In this document: one piece after another, positions 8,263 to 15,573 of the stretch | How positions within the stretch are numbered: position 1 is the stretch's first letter | Layout: each line of letters starts with the position of its first letter | Source of the DNA: Solirubrobacterales bacterium | GTDB lineage: Bacteria; Actinomycetota; Thermoleophilia; Solirubrobacterales; Solirubrobacteraceae | Reading direction: 5' to 3' | Assembly: GCA_027451345.1 (NCBI GenBank) | Contig: DAIDJO010000077.1 | Location: forward strand, 1-48,704 | DNA: 48,704 nucleotides | Notes under the pieces: model-generated | What the model was told of the DNA's origin: nothing | The model's database searches: none | Seen by the model: only the letters and a program-made list of their open reading frames with translations | Translations under genes and position numbers: made by a program

Positions 8263-10170
8263 CTACATCGCTCCTGCGGTCGCCGGCATCTCGCCGCCCA
8301 TCGCTGCGGGCACGGGCTCCCCGTACGGGTACGGGTCGCCGCTGAACGTCGGGATCGTGTTGAAGTCGTACGCCGGTATCGGCGTCGGCAGCTGCCACTC
8401 GATCGACTTGGAGTGCCATGGGTTGTCCTCCGCCGGGATTCGATCGAATACAACCGCCTTCACGAGGATCCAGAGGAAGAACAGCAGCGACAACCCGAGC
8501 ACAAAGGCCGAGATGCTCACCCAGACATTCAGTCCGGTGAGGCCGGATGGATAGGTCACGACACGGCGCGGCATCCCCAGGAAACCGACCGCGAACAGCG
8601 GGCCGAAGGTCGAGTTGAACGAGATGAACATCGCCCAGAACTGAATCTTGCCGAGCCGCTCGTTGAACTGGTAGCCGGTCATCTTCGGGCCCCAGTAGTA
8701 GATCGCGGCGAACAGGCTGAAGACCAGGCCACCCATGATCGTGTAGTGGAAGTGCGCCATCACGAAGAACGATCCGTGCGTGGTGACGTCACTCGGGACA
8801 TCCGAGTTGAAGACACCCGAGATCCCTCCGAAGAGGAAGTTGAACGCCCAGCCGAGGCAGAACAGCATCGGAACGGTCATCCGGATCCGGCCCCGCCAGA
8901 GCGTGCCGAGCACGCAGAGGAACGTGAACCCGGTCGGCAGCGAGATGATCTCCGTGGAGAGCATGTAGAACGGCCGCAGGTCGGCGTTGATCCCGCTGAC
9001 GAACAGGTGGTGCTGCCAGACGAAGAAGCTGAACAACGCGACACCCATCATGCCGGCCACGGCGAGGCGATAGCCCCACAGCGGCTTGCGGGCGAACACC
9101 GGAAGCAGCTCGAGCACGATGCCGAATCCCGGGATGGCGAGGACGTAGACCTCCGGGTGTCCGAAGACCCAGAACAGGTTCTCCCAGAGGAACGCGCTGC
9201 CACCCACACCGGGCAGGAAGAAGCCGGTGTCCGCCGTCCGGTCCATCGCGCCCATCAGCAGGGTCGCCGTGAGCATCGGCGCCGCGAGCACCATCAACAT
9301 GCTCGTGGCGAGCACGGACCAGACGAAGATCGGCAGCCGCGACCACGTCATCCCCGGCGCGCGCATCGTCACGATCGTCGCGGCGAGATTCAGCCCCAGC
9401 AGCGACATCGAGATCGAGACCAAGGTGAAGAACCCGAGATACGCGTCGTACCCGGCCGTGCCCTGATCCGAGAGCGGCTCGTACCCGGTCCAGCCGGTCT
9501 GGAAGCCGCCGAAGAAGATCGTGCTGACGAGCACGACGCCGGCCGCCATCAGCAGCCAGAAGGTGAGGGCCTCGATCCTCGGGAAGGCCATCCGCCGCGA
9601 GCCGATCATCAGCGGCACCAGGTAGTTGGCGAAGGGGCCGATCATCCCGGAGGTCATCATCCCCAGCATCATCGCCCCGTGCATCCCGACGATCGTCAGG
9701 TACTGGTTGGCGCCGAAGACGTGCGTCGTCGGCGACAGGAGCTCGGTGCGGATCAGCATCGCGTTGAGGCCGCCGACGAAGAAGAAGATCGCGATCCCGA
9801 CGAAATACTGCTTCGAGATGATCTTGTGGTCGGTCGAGATCCGGAAGTACTTGGCGAGCCCGGGCTCATCGATCTCGTGCGTCGGGATCTCCGGAGGATG
9901 GCCGAGGACCCGCCGAATCGGATAGTTGGCGAAGCCGAGTCCGGCCAGGAAGCCGAGCACGCCGCCGGCGTAGCCGAGCAGGATCTGGATGTCGTTCTGC
10001 CCGGTCTCGGAGAACGCCTTGATGCTCGCGCCGTGGATGAGGCCTCCGAGCAGGTAGGCGATCCACCAGCCGGCGACGCCCAGAACGATCCCGGTCAGCA
10101 GATTGAAGCCGATGAGGCCGTTCCGCTGACGCGGCGTGGCGGTCGGCGACGGGGTCGCTACAGCGGTCAT
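8263..10170 (-). CDS. ctaD: Cytochrome c oxidase subunit I (heme-copper, A-type)
   Basis: A 635-aa catalytic subunit that reduces O2 to water. Two extra N-terminal helices (about 20-45 and 62-82) precede the 12-helix core. Ligands are His164 (GMHGAMM, heme a), His338 with cross-linked Tyr342 (FGHPEVY, CuB), His387-His388 (CuB), and His473 and His475 (HFHYTIMGG, heme a3 and heme a). The Glu of HPEVY marks an A1-type enzyme. Oddity: where the family has D-M-A-F-P-R-x-N at the D-channel entrance, this protein has R193-MAFPRI-E200, so the proton-entry Asp is Arg and the Asn is Glu. ATG 10170 overlaps the ctaC stop in an ATGA junction, with AGAGG upstream. Confidence 0.97.
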   Translation of the reverse strand: MTAVATPSPTATPRQRNGLIGFNLLTGIVLGVAGWWIAYLLGGLIHGASIKAFSETGQNDIQILLGYAGGVLGFLAGLGFANYPIRRVLGHPPEIPTHEIDEPGLAKYFRISTDHKIISKQYFVGIAIFFFVGGLNAMLIRTELLSPTTHVFGANQYLTIVGMHGAMMLGMMTSGMIGPFANYLVPLMIGSRRMAFPRIEALTFWLLMAAGVVLVSTIFFGGFQTGWTGYEPLSDQGTAGYDAYLGFFTLVSISMSLLGLNLAATIVTMRAPGMTWSRLPIFVWSVLATSMLMVLAAPMLTATLLMGAMDRTADTGFFLPGVGGSAFLWENLFWVFGHPEVYVLAIPGFGIVLELLPVFARKPLWGYRLAVAGMMGVALFSFFVWQHHLFVSGINADLRPFYMLSTEIISLPTGFTFLCVLGTLWRGRIRMTVPMLFCLGWAFNFLFGGISGVFNSDVPSDVTTHGSFFVMAHFHYTIMGGLVFSLFAAIYYWGPKMTGYQFNERLGKIQFWAMFISFNSTFGPLFAVGFLGMPRRVVTYPSGLTGLNVWVSISAFVLGLSLLFFLWILVKAVVFDRIPAEDNPWHSKSIEWQLPTPIPAYDFNTIPTFSGDPYPYGEPVPAAMGGEMPATAGAM

Positions 10171-11015
10171 GCACCTCTCCCTAGTGGGCTTGGGAAGTAC
10201 GTCTTGGAGTACGGCGTCAGGTTCTTCGCCGCAGGAGCGTAGGTCTTCTGCGCGCCCTGGATCCAACTGGCGAAGTCAGCCTTCGAGACGACCTTGCCGG
10301 TCTGGAACATGTAGCCGTGCCAGACGCCGCAGAGCTCTGCGCAGTGGATGTTGATCAGCGTCGGATGCGTGGTGTTCACGTACGCAATGTTGTCCACGCC
10401 CGGATTCGCGTCGGCCTTGACGCCGAGCTGGTAGGCCCAGAACGAGTGCACGACGTCCAGCGACGTGACGTGGAACTCGACGAGCGTGTTCGCCGGGAGC
10501 TCGAGCATGGGGGTCTCGACTCCACCGTATCCCGGATAGCGGTAGGTGAAGTTCCACTGCTGCGCGAGCACCTGAACCTGCAACGCGTGCTTATAGCCCG
10601 CGGGGTTCACGAGCGGTGAGGGCCCCTGGCCGCCGCCCGAGCCGTCCTCGAGGAGCCGGACGGAGCCGAAGCCAGCGAGGAAGAGCACGAGCGATGTGGT
10701 GATGATGAGCCACCACATCTGGACGCTCGAGTTGCCGGTGATGGCGGGCCCGTCCAACACCGGCCCGGTGAGGTCGCGCTCGCGGAACGCCCAGATCTCA
10801 TAGCCGAGGGTGACGAGCACCGCCATGGCGACCGGCACCGAGAGCGCCAGCAGCACGGTGTTGTCCGTCACCTGGCCGGCCGCCTGCGCCGAGCCGTTGC
10901 CCGGGGGCAGCCCCGGACCGAACACGAAGATGACGATCGGGGTGAGGATCGCCGTCGCGATCAGCCAGAGCAGCGCGACACGTCGGAAGTGGGGAGTGTG
11001 GTCTGCGGTATTCAT
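10167..11015 (-). CDS. ctaC: Cytochrome c oxidase subunit II
   Basis: A 282-aa subunit II with three N-terminal hydrophobic segments (about 12-33, 54-72, 100-118) and a C-terminal cupredoxin domain. The CuA site is complete: His190 (DVVHSFW), Cys225, Glu227, Cys229, His233 and Met236 in CAELCGVWHGYM; the electron-entry aromatic motif QQWNFTYRYPGY is present. It accepts electrons from cytochrome c. No fused cytochrome c domain (no CxxCH) is present, so it is aa3- rather than caa3-type. It begins 1 nt after the cupredoxin-like gene and overlaps ctaD by four bases. Confidence 0.95.
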   Translation of the reverse strand: MNTADHTPHFRRVALLWLIATAILTPIVIFVFGPGLPPGNGSAQAAGQVTDNTVLLALSVPVAMAVLVTLGYEIWAFRERDLTGPVLDGPAITGNSSVQMWWLIITTSLVLFLAGFGSVRLLEDGSGGGQGPSPLVNPAGYKHALQVQVLAQQWNFTYRYPGYGGVETPMLELPANTLVEFHVTSLDVVHSFWAYQLGVKADANPGVDNIAYVNTTHPTLINIHCAELCGVWHGYMFQTGKVVSKADFASWIQGAQKTYAPAAKNLTPYSKTYFPSPLGRGA

Positions 11016-11016
11016 C

Positions 11017-11676
11017 TCAGACCACCTTCAGGAAGCCGTCCATGTACCCGACCGTCTGCATCGGGCCGCCGAAGTCGAGCACATAGCCGGCTCCGCACGG
11101 AACGAAGCACTGCCAGCGGTACAGGCCCTTGGCGCCAGTCCGGAACGTGAAGGTTGTGGTGGTGTGGGCGGTGGTGCTCGGATCGCACGGCGCATTGCCG
11201 CAGGCGTTCTTGGCGTTGTCGGGGATCCCGGCGAGCGGGACCGAGACGCCGAGCTGGGGAATGGCGAACACGTGCGACGCGAGGTCGGGATTGATCGCCT
11301 GCATCGTCTTGCCGTCGAGCGTGAACGTCCCGCCGACAGTGCCGGTCGCCTGCGAGATGAACGGGTTGCGCAGGCCCGAGCTGCTGTCGTACTGACGGAT
11401 CGTCACGTGGACGAGCGAGTGAGCCGGCACGACGAAGGTCGTGTCGTGCTGCCAGCCCGTACCCTGGCCGTTGGTCACGTAGTACGAGACCCAGGTGGGA
11501 TGCGGGTCGTTGGTGGCGGCGGCGGGCACCGTCGCGAGATTGAGCTGAGCCCCGTTCGCCGTCTGAGCCGCCGTGGCCGAACCGGGCACGTTGGTCAGGT
11601 ACAGGAATACGTAGGCCGCTATGGCCGCGATCACGAGGAGCGTGGCCGAGAGGGTAAGTACAGTTCGTCTTGCCAT
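11017..11676 (-). CDS. Membrane-anchored cupredoxin-like protein, first gene of the oxidase operon
   Basis: A 219-aa protein with one N-terminal anchor (about 5-27) and an exported beta-rich domain. The C-terminal motif W-Q-C190-F-V-P-C194-G resembles a CuA loop, and His135 (ASHVFAIP) is where a cupredoxin His ligand would be. The CuA His and Met that should follow at fixed spacing are replaced (Tyr198, Asp201); Met206 in GGPM is nearby. Cys159 and Cys164 form a second pair. I infer a CuA-derived or mononuclear copper protein that serves the oxidase as electron donor or copper relay; another option is a structural subunit without metal. No strong ribosome-binding site precedes ATG 11676. Confidence 0.7.
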   Translation of the reverse strand: MARRTVLTLSATLLVIAAIAAYVFLYLTNVPGSATAAQTANGAQLNLATVPAAATNDPHPTWVSYYVTNGQGTGWQHDTTFVVPAHSLVHVTIRQYDSSSGLRNPFISQATGTVGGTFTLDGKTMQAINPDLASHVFAIPQLGVSVPLAGIPDNAKNACGNAPCDPSTTAHTTTTFTFRTGAKGLYRWQCFVPCGAGYVLDFGGPMQTVGYMDGFLKVV

Positions 11677-11722
11677 CGGTGACCGCGTTTATATAGGTTT
11701 AGGCCGACGACAGGGGAGGATC

Positions 11723-11752
11723 TGATGACAAACCTGTCATCAACCTGTAATG
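11723..11752. promoter_or_regulatory. Pho-box-like direct repeat overlapping a perfect inverted repeat
   Basis: In the 180-nt gap between the oxidase operon and the two-component genes lie CTGTCAT (11734-11740) and CTGTAAT (11745-11751) separated by CAAC. This is an 11-bp-period direct repeat resembling the PhoB/PhoP box consensus (CTGTCAT-N4-CTGTCA). It overlaps a perfect palindrome, TGATGACA at 11723-11730 and TGTCATCA at 11735-11742. PhoB/OmpR-family regulators bind such repeats, and a member of that family is encoded 105 nt away. Autoregulation, and possibly control of the oxidase operon, is inferred. A TATATA at 11691-11696 is a candidate -10 element on the minus strand. Confidence 0.5.
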
Positions 11753-11856
11753 TCTGCCACGAGGGCTGTGGAGTGCGCATGGGGACCCTGCGTCCGAGGG
11801 ACCTCGGGTGCGGGGCACGCGGAACGCGGCACGGATGACGACGGCAACGCGCACCT

Positions 11857-12519
11857 ATGAGAATTCTCATCATCGAGGACGAACCTCGGATTCGTGACTT
11901 CCTGACCCGCGCGTTTCGGGCCGAGGGATTCACCGCCACCGCGGCCAGCGACGGGAACACCGGCGTTCGGGAAGCGATCTCCGGAGACCATGACCTCGTC
12001 GTGCTCGATCTGCTCCTGCCCGGCCGCAACGGCCTCGAGGTGATGGCGGAGATCCGGGCCCACCAGCCCGACCTGCCGGTCCTGATCCTCTCGGCACGGG
12101 CCGACCTGGCCACCCGCCTGCGCGGATTCGAGCTCGGCGCGGTCGACTACGTCGCCAAGCCGTTCTCGCTCGACGAGCTGCTGGCACGAGCGCGCGTGCA
12201 CCTGCGCCGGGCCCACGAGCTCGACCGCTCGCTGGTGATCTCCGTCGGGGGCCTGTCCCTCAACCAGACCACGCGCCAGGCACAGCTCGGAGATCAGGTC
12301 GTGGACCTCTCGGACCGGGAGTTCAAGCTGCTGCGTTACCTGCTCACCCACGTCGGCGAGGTGGTGAGCCGCGAGCGTCTGCTCTCCGAGGTGTGGGGCT
12401 ACGACTTCGACCCGAGGTCGAACGTGGTGGACGTCTGCGTGCGCCGCATCCGCCGCCGACTGGGGTCAAACGGTCCGATCGAGACGGTCCGCAATGTCGG
12501 TTACCGCATCGCCGCCTGA
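11857..12519 (+). CDS. OmpR/PhoB-family response regulator
   Basis: A 220-aa two-domain regulator. The receiver domain (1-115) has acidic residues Glu7-Asp8, phospho-acceptor Asp51 (VVLDLLLPG), and Lys101 (VAKPF). The C-terminal winged helix (about 125-220) has LSDREFKLLRYLLTHVGEVVSRERLLSEVWGYDFDPRSNVVDVCVRRIRRRLG, ending GYRIAA. It acts as a DNA-binding transcription factor phosphorylated by the kinase encoded next. The kinase start lies inside its 3' end (26-nt overlap). There is no clear ribosome-binding site before ATG 11857. The upstream Pho-box-like repeat fits its family's binding mode. Confidence 0.92.
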   Translation: MRILIIEDEPRIRDFLTRAFRAEGFTATAASDGNTGVREAISGDHDLVVLDLLLPGRNGLEVMAEIRAHQPDLPVLILSARADLATRLRGFELGAVDYVAKPFSLDELLARARVHLRRAHELDRSLVISVGGLSLNQTTRQAQLGDQVVDLSDREFKLLRYLLTHVGEVVSRERLLSEVWGYDFDPRSNVVDVCVRRIRRRLGSNGPIETVRNVGYRIAA

Positions 12520-13609
12520 ACTCGAGGCGCGGCAGCGCCCCGTCCTCGACCGCCGGCTCGCCTCGGACCTCGGCTGGGCCGGGTTCGCGCTCGCCTGCGT
12601 CGTGACGATGGCCGTCTGGCCGTCGTGGCAGGCGCTGCCGTTCTATCTGCTGTGGACCTCGCTCGCGCTCGTCTACGGGTGGCGCGTCTGGGACATGCGG
12701 ACGACCCTGCTGGTGCTGCTGCTCGTCACCGCGACGAGCGCCGCCGGCGTCCTGCCCGCCGTGCTCACACAGCACGAGGGTTGGAAGCTGCTCCTCAAGG
12801 TCCCGCTGATGGCGATGCTGTTCATGGTGATGGTGTGGCAGGCCAGGGCGCGGGTCGACGCGCTCCGGGCGAGCGAGCGTCAGGCCGCAGAGCTCCATGA
12901 CGCGCTCGAGCGGCAGGAGCGCTTCATCCACGACGCCTCCCACGAGCTGAAGACGCCTGTGACGATCGCCCGTGGGCACCTCGAGCTCCTGCGGGCCGAC
13001 GGCCGACACGACATCGAGGTCGCGCTCGACGAGCTGCGCCGCATCGACTCGATCCTCGGACAGCTGCTTCTGCTGGCCACCGTCGGGCAGCCGGACTTCC
13101 TGCGACGCGAGGCCATCGAGCTCGAGCCGTTCCTGGAGGACGTCTTCATGCGCTGGTGCGAGGTCGCGCCGCGCACCTGGCGGCTCGGCCCGACCGTGGG
13201 AGGGCCGGTGCTCGCCGACCCGGATCGCCTCCGCACGGCGCTCGACGCGCTGCTCGACAACGCGGTGAAGTACTCGGAGGAGCACTCGGCGATCGAGCTG
13301 CGCGCGCGCTGGGGCGGAGACGGCGGCCACGTGGTCATCGAGGTCGAGGACGAGGGGATCGGAATCTCGCGTGAGGCGATCGGTCGGATCTTCGCCCGCT
13401 TCGGGCGTGCCGACGCGGCGCGCACCCGTGCGACCGGGGGCGTCGGGCTCGGGCTCGCCATCGTCGAGGCGGTCGCCGCGCACCACGGAGGCCACTGCTC
13501 GGTGCAGAGCGGCCCGCGCGGCTCCGTGTTCTCGCTGCACCTGCCGGTCGCCGACGGGCTCTCGCCGGAGGCGTGGCAATCGGGCGACGCGTCGACCCCG
13601 GCGTCATGA
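12494..13609 (+). CDS. Sensor histidine kinase
   Basis: A 371-aa membrane kinase. About four hydrophobic segments lie between residues 27 and 115 with only short loops, so there is no sizeable extracytoplasmic sensor domain; sensing is probably within the membrane or cytoplasm. The dimerisation helix contains the phospho-acceptor His150 (FIHDASHELKTPVTIARGHLELL). The ATPase domain has the N box LLDNAVKYS, G1 DEGIGI and G2 GGVGLGLAIV. It overlaps the response regulator by 26 nt and should phosphorylate it. The signal is unknown; the neighbouring oxidase operon hints at redox or respiratory status, without direct support. Confidence 0.92.
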   Translation: MSVTASPPELEARQRPVLDRRLASDLGWAGFALACVVTMAVWPSWQALPFYLLWTSLALVYGWRVWDMRTTLLVLLLVTATSAAGVLPAVLTQHEGWKLLLKVPLMAMLFMVMVWQARARVDALRASERQAAELHDALERQERFIHDASHELKTPVTIARGHLELLRADGRHDIEVALDELRRIDSILGQLLLLATVGQPDFLRREAIELEPFLEDVFMRWCEVAPRTWRLGPTVGGPVLADPDRLRTALDALLDNAVKYSEEHSAIELRARWGGDGGHVVIEVEDEGIGISREAIGRIFARFGRADAARTRATGGVGLGLAIVEAVAAHHGGHCSVQSGPRGSVFSLHLPVADGLSPEAWQSGDASTPAS

Positions 13610-13705
13610 GCGCGTGACGCGGAACGGCTGAGCGTCACGCTCGGTTCACCGCGACCCGAGCGAACGGGGGCTTGGAGCCTCCCCCAGGTGTCCGGAGCGA
13701 GAAGC

Positions 13706-13751
13706 ACGGGTACCCCAGCCAGGACCGGCTGTCGGCGCGACAGCCTCCCGT
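13706..13751 (+). other. Structured 5' leader of the small membrane protein gene
   Basis: Within a 165-nt gap, GGCTGTCG (13727-13734) pairs perfectly with CGACAGCC (13738-13745) over a 3-nt loop. An outer helix can form between ACGGG (13706-13710) and CCCGT (13747-13751). A GGGGG/CCCCC pair lies further upstream around 13666-13685. The structure ends 24 nt before the start codon. I compared it by eye with known riboswitch motifs (cobalamin, c-di-AMP, c-di-GMP, SAH) and none fits. It may be a cis-regulatory RNA or a terminator for the kinase gene. Confidence 0.35.
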
Positions 13752-13774
13752 CCCACCTTCTCAGGAGGCCGAAG

Positions 13775-13996
13775 ATGATCGCACTCAACGTTGTGCTGAT
13801 GGCGGTGGCGGCCGTACTGCTCGCCGGCGTGCTCACCTGGGCGATCTCCAGCGACCGGCGGAGCAAGCGGGCCTCGGGCGGCCCGGTTCATCCCTCGCAG
13901 GCGCCCCTGCAGGAGAACCTGATGATGCCGCGCGAGATGCGGGGTCGTCGCGTGGCGAACTTCCGTCGCCGCCGTTCGGGCTCGCGGTCGGCGTGA
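13775..13996 (+). CDS. Small single-span membrane protein
   Basis: A 73-aa protein. AGGAGG lies 6 nt before ATG 13775, one of the best ribosome-binding sites in the window. The N-terminus is a hydrophobic helix (about 1-24, MIALNVVLMAVAAVLLAGVLTWAI), followed by a basic, Arg-rich cytoplasmic tail ending RRRRSGSRSA. I do not recognise the family. It is preceded by a structured leader and followed by a hairpin before the convergent phosphatase gene. Confidence 0.75.
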   Translation: MIALNVVLMAVAAVLLAGVLTWAISSDRRSKRASGGPVHPSQAPLQENLMMPREMRGRRVANFRRRRSGSRSA

Positions 13997-14002
13997 GGCC
14001 CA

Positions 14003-14017
14003 CGGGCGCTCCGCCCG
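14003..14017. terminator. Hairpin between convergent genes
   Basis: CGGGCG (14003-14008) pairs with CGCCCG (14012-14017) over a 3-nt loop in the 36-nt gap between the small membrane protein and the minus-strand phosphatase. No T-tract follows. Confidence 0.45.
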
Positions 14018-14032
14018 AACCCGACCCCTCCG

Positions 14033-14608
14033 TCAGCCCCCCGGCGCATTCCAGGTTTGGATGACCCGGTAGGCGTGCTCGTGGCCGAGAACCGAGATCG
14101 TGGCCGGGTCGAGACGCAGGCGCTCCCCGGCCACGGCCGGTTGGCCGATCCAGCGGGCGGCCAGGACCCGGAGGATGTGACCGTGGGCGAAGATCAGGAC
14201 GTCGCCGCCCGCGCCGGTGGCCTCGGTGATCACCCGGTCGGCGCGCTGGGCGACGGCCTCCGGTGACTCGCCCCCGGGCGCCCCGTCCGTCCAGAGGTTC
14301 CAGCCGGGCCGCCGTTCCCGGATCGCCTCCGTGGTGATGCCCTCGTACTCCCCGTAATCCCACTCGACAAGGTCGGGGATCAGCTCGACGACCGCGCCGT
14401 ACCCGGCGAGCTGCGCCGTTTGTCGCGCCCGCTGCAGCGGGCTCGACAGGACCCGCGCGAAGGTGAGCCGGGCGAGCAACGGCTCGAGCGCCCGAGCCCG
14501 CTCGATTCCGGTCGGCAGCAGCGGCAGGTCGGTGTGGCTCGTATGGCGGCCGTTCTGGCTCCACTCCGTGTCACCGTGGCGCACCACCACGAGCTGCGGC
14601 TCGCTCAC
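14033..14608 (-). CDS. Histidine phosphatase family protein (phosphoglycerate mutase-like)
   Basis: A 191-aa cytoplasmic protein. The phospho-His motif is VVRHGDTEW (His about 10), followed by GRHTSHTDLPLLPTG, SSPLQRARQTA, the acidic EWDYGEYEG, and the second catalytic His in FAHGHILRVLAARW. The sequence is typical of broad sugar-phosphate or fructose-bisphosphate phosphatases of the branch rather than glycolytic mutase. It is the last gene of the pentose-phosphate operon; GTG 14608 overlaps the ROK kinase stop (GTGA), so it is coupled. A role in removing phosphate from a sugar phosphate is an inference from this position. Confidence 0.85.
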   Translation of the reverse strand: MSEPQLVVVRHGDTEWSQNGRHTSHTDLPLLPTGIERARALEPLLARLTFARVLSSPLQRARQTAQLAGYGAVVELIPDLVEWDYGEYEGITTEAIRERRPGWNLWTDGAPGGESPEAVAQRADRVITEATGAGGDVLIFAHGHILRVLAARWIGQPAVAGERLRLDPATISVLGHEHAYRVIQTWNAPGG

Positions 14609-15573
14609 GTCGGCACACGCTCCAACTCGTGGACGGCGAGGAGCGCCGCGCCGAGCACCCCCGCCGTCGCGCCCCAGCGGGCCAGGCGGATCCGAGCGCG
14701 TCCCTGCAGGCCGGGATGCACATAGCCCATAGCGAACGCGGCGGCGGCATCGAGCAACAGCGCGCCCGCGGTGGCTCCGCCGCCGCCGATGACAACCTCG
14801 TCGGGGTCGAAGGTGTTGATCGCGTTGGCGATGCCGACCCCGAGCGCGTGCGCCCAGCGCCGCACGGCCGCCATGGCCGTGGCGTCGCCCGCCCCGGCGG
14901 CGGCGACGGCGTCGGCGCCGACGATCTGGTGCCCCGACGCGGCCAGCCGGCCGAGGACGGAGTCAGGGGCCGAGACCGCCGCCGCGCGGGCGAAGCGGTC
15001 GAGCGCCGTGCCCGCGGCGAGCGCCTCGAGCGACCCGGGCTGCGGGAAATGGTCGCCCGACGGCTGCACGTCGGGCTCGCAGGCCAGGCCGATGAGCGTC
15101 ATGCCGAGCTCACCCGCCCCACCGCTGCCTCCGCGGAAGATGCGCCCGTCGATCACCACGCCGCCGCCGATGCCGGTGCCGACCGTGATCATCACGAGGT
15201 TGCGGGAGGCTGGAGCCAGCTGGTCGTCGTGCGCCTCGGCGAGCGCGGCCACCGTCGCATCGTTGTCGACGAAGACCGGCACACCAAGGCGCTCGCCGAG
15301 CACCCGACGCAGCGGCACGCCGCGCAGCGGAATGTTCGTCGAGGCGGCGATCTCCCCCGTCTCGAACCGCACGATCGACGGGACGCCGATGCCCACCGCG
15401 TCGTAGGCCGCGCCCTCGGCCGCCGCGGCGACCACCTCGACCAGCTGATCGATCAGCTCCTCGCCGCTCTGCAGCCGGGTCGGCTGCTGGACGTGCTCCC
15501 CCATTCCCCGCGGGCCGAGCAGCGTCGCGGCGACCTTCGTGCCGCCGACATCGACTCCGACGACGTTCCTCAT
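14605..15573 (-). CDS. ROK-family sugar kinase, probable glucokinase
   Basis: A 322-aa protein with the ATPase phosphate loop VGVDVGGTKVAATLL, a second signature GVPVFVDNDATVAALAEA (catalytic Asp in DNDA) and GTGIGGGVVIDG. It likely phosphorylates glucose to glucose 6-phosphate, feeding Zwf encoded in the same operon. The ROK zinc motif, usually G-H followed by C-x-C-G-x2-G-C, is absent: the segment reads GELGMTLIGLACEPDVQPSG, then PGSLEALAAG. The fold must therefore be held without the zinc. It overlaps pgl and the phosphatase by four bases each (ATGA and GTGA), so expression is tightly linked. Confidence 0.85.
   Translation of the reverse strand: MRNVVGVDVGGTKVAATLLGPRGMGEHVQQPTRLQSGEELIDQLVEVVAAAAEGAAYDAVGIGVPSIVRFETGEIAASTNIPLRGVPLRRVLGERLGVPVFVDNDATVAALAEAHDDQLAPASRNLVMITVGTGIGGGVVIDGRIFRGGSGGAGELGMTLIGLACEPDVQPSGDHFPQPGSLEALAAGTALDRFARAAAVSAPDSVLGRLAASGHQIVGADAVAAAGAGDATAMAAVRRWAHALGVGIANAINTFDPDEVVIGGGGATAGALLLDAAAAFAMGYVHPGLQGRARIRLARWGATAGVLGAALLAVHELERVPT

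Noticed and set aside
8239..10242. A 667-codon open frame on the plus strand
   Set aside because: It is antisense to ctaD. Its translation is Arg/His/Glu-rich low-complexity sequence typical of high-GC shadow frames and matches no family.
11857..11870. Perfect 14-bp palindrome at the response regulator start codon
   Set aside because: The bases encode the standard N-terminus MRILI; the palindrome is probably a by-product of those codons.
13660..13751. Cobalamin-riboswitch-like AGCCAGGA in the leader
   Set aside because: The other conserved cobalamin segments are absent and spacing is wrong.
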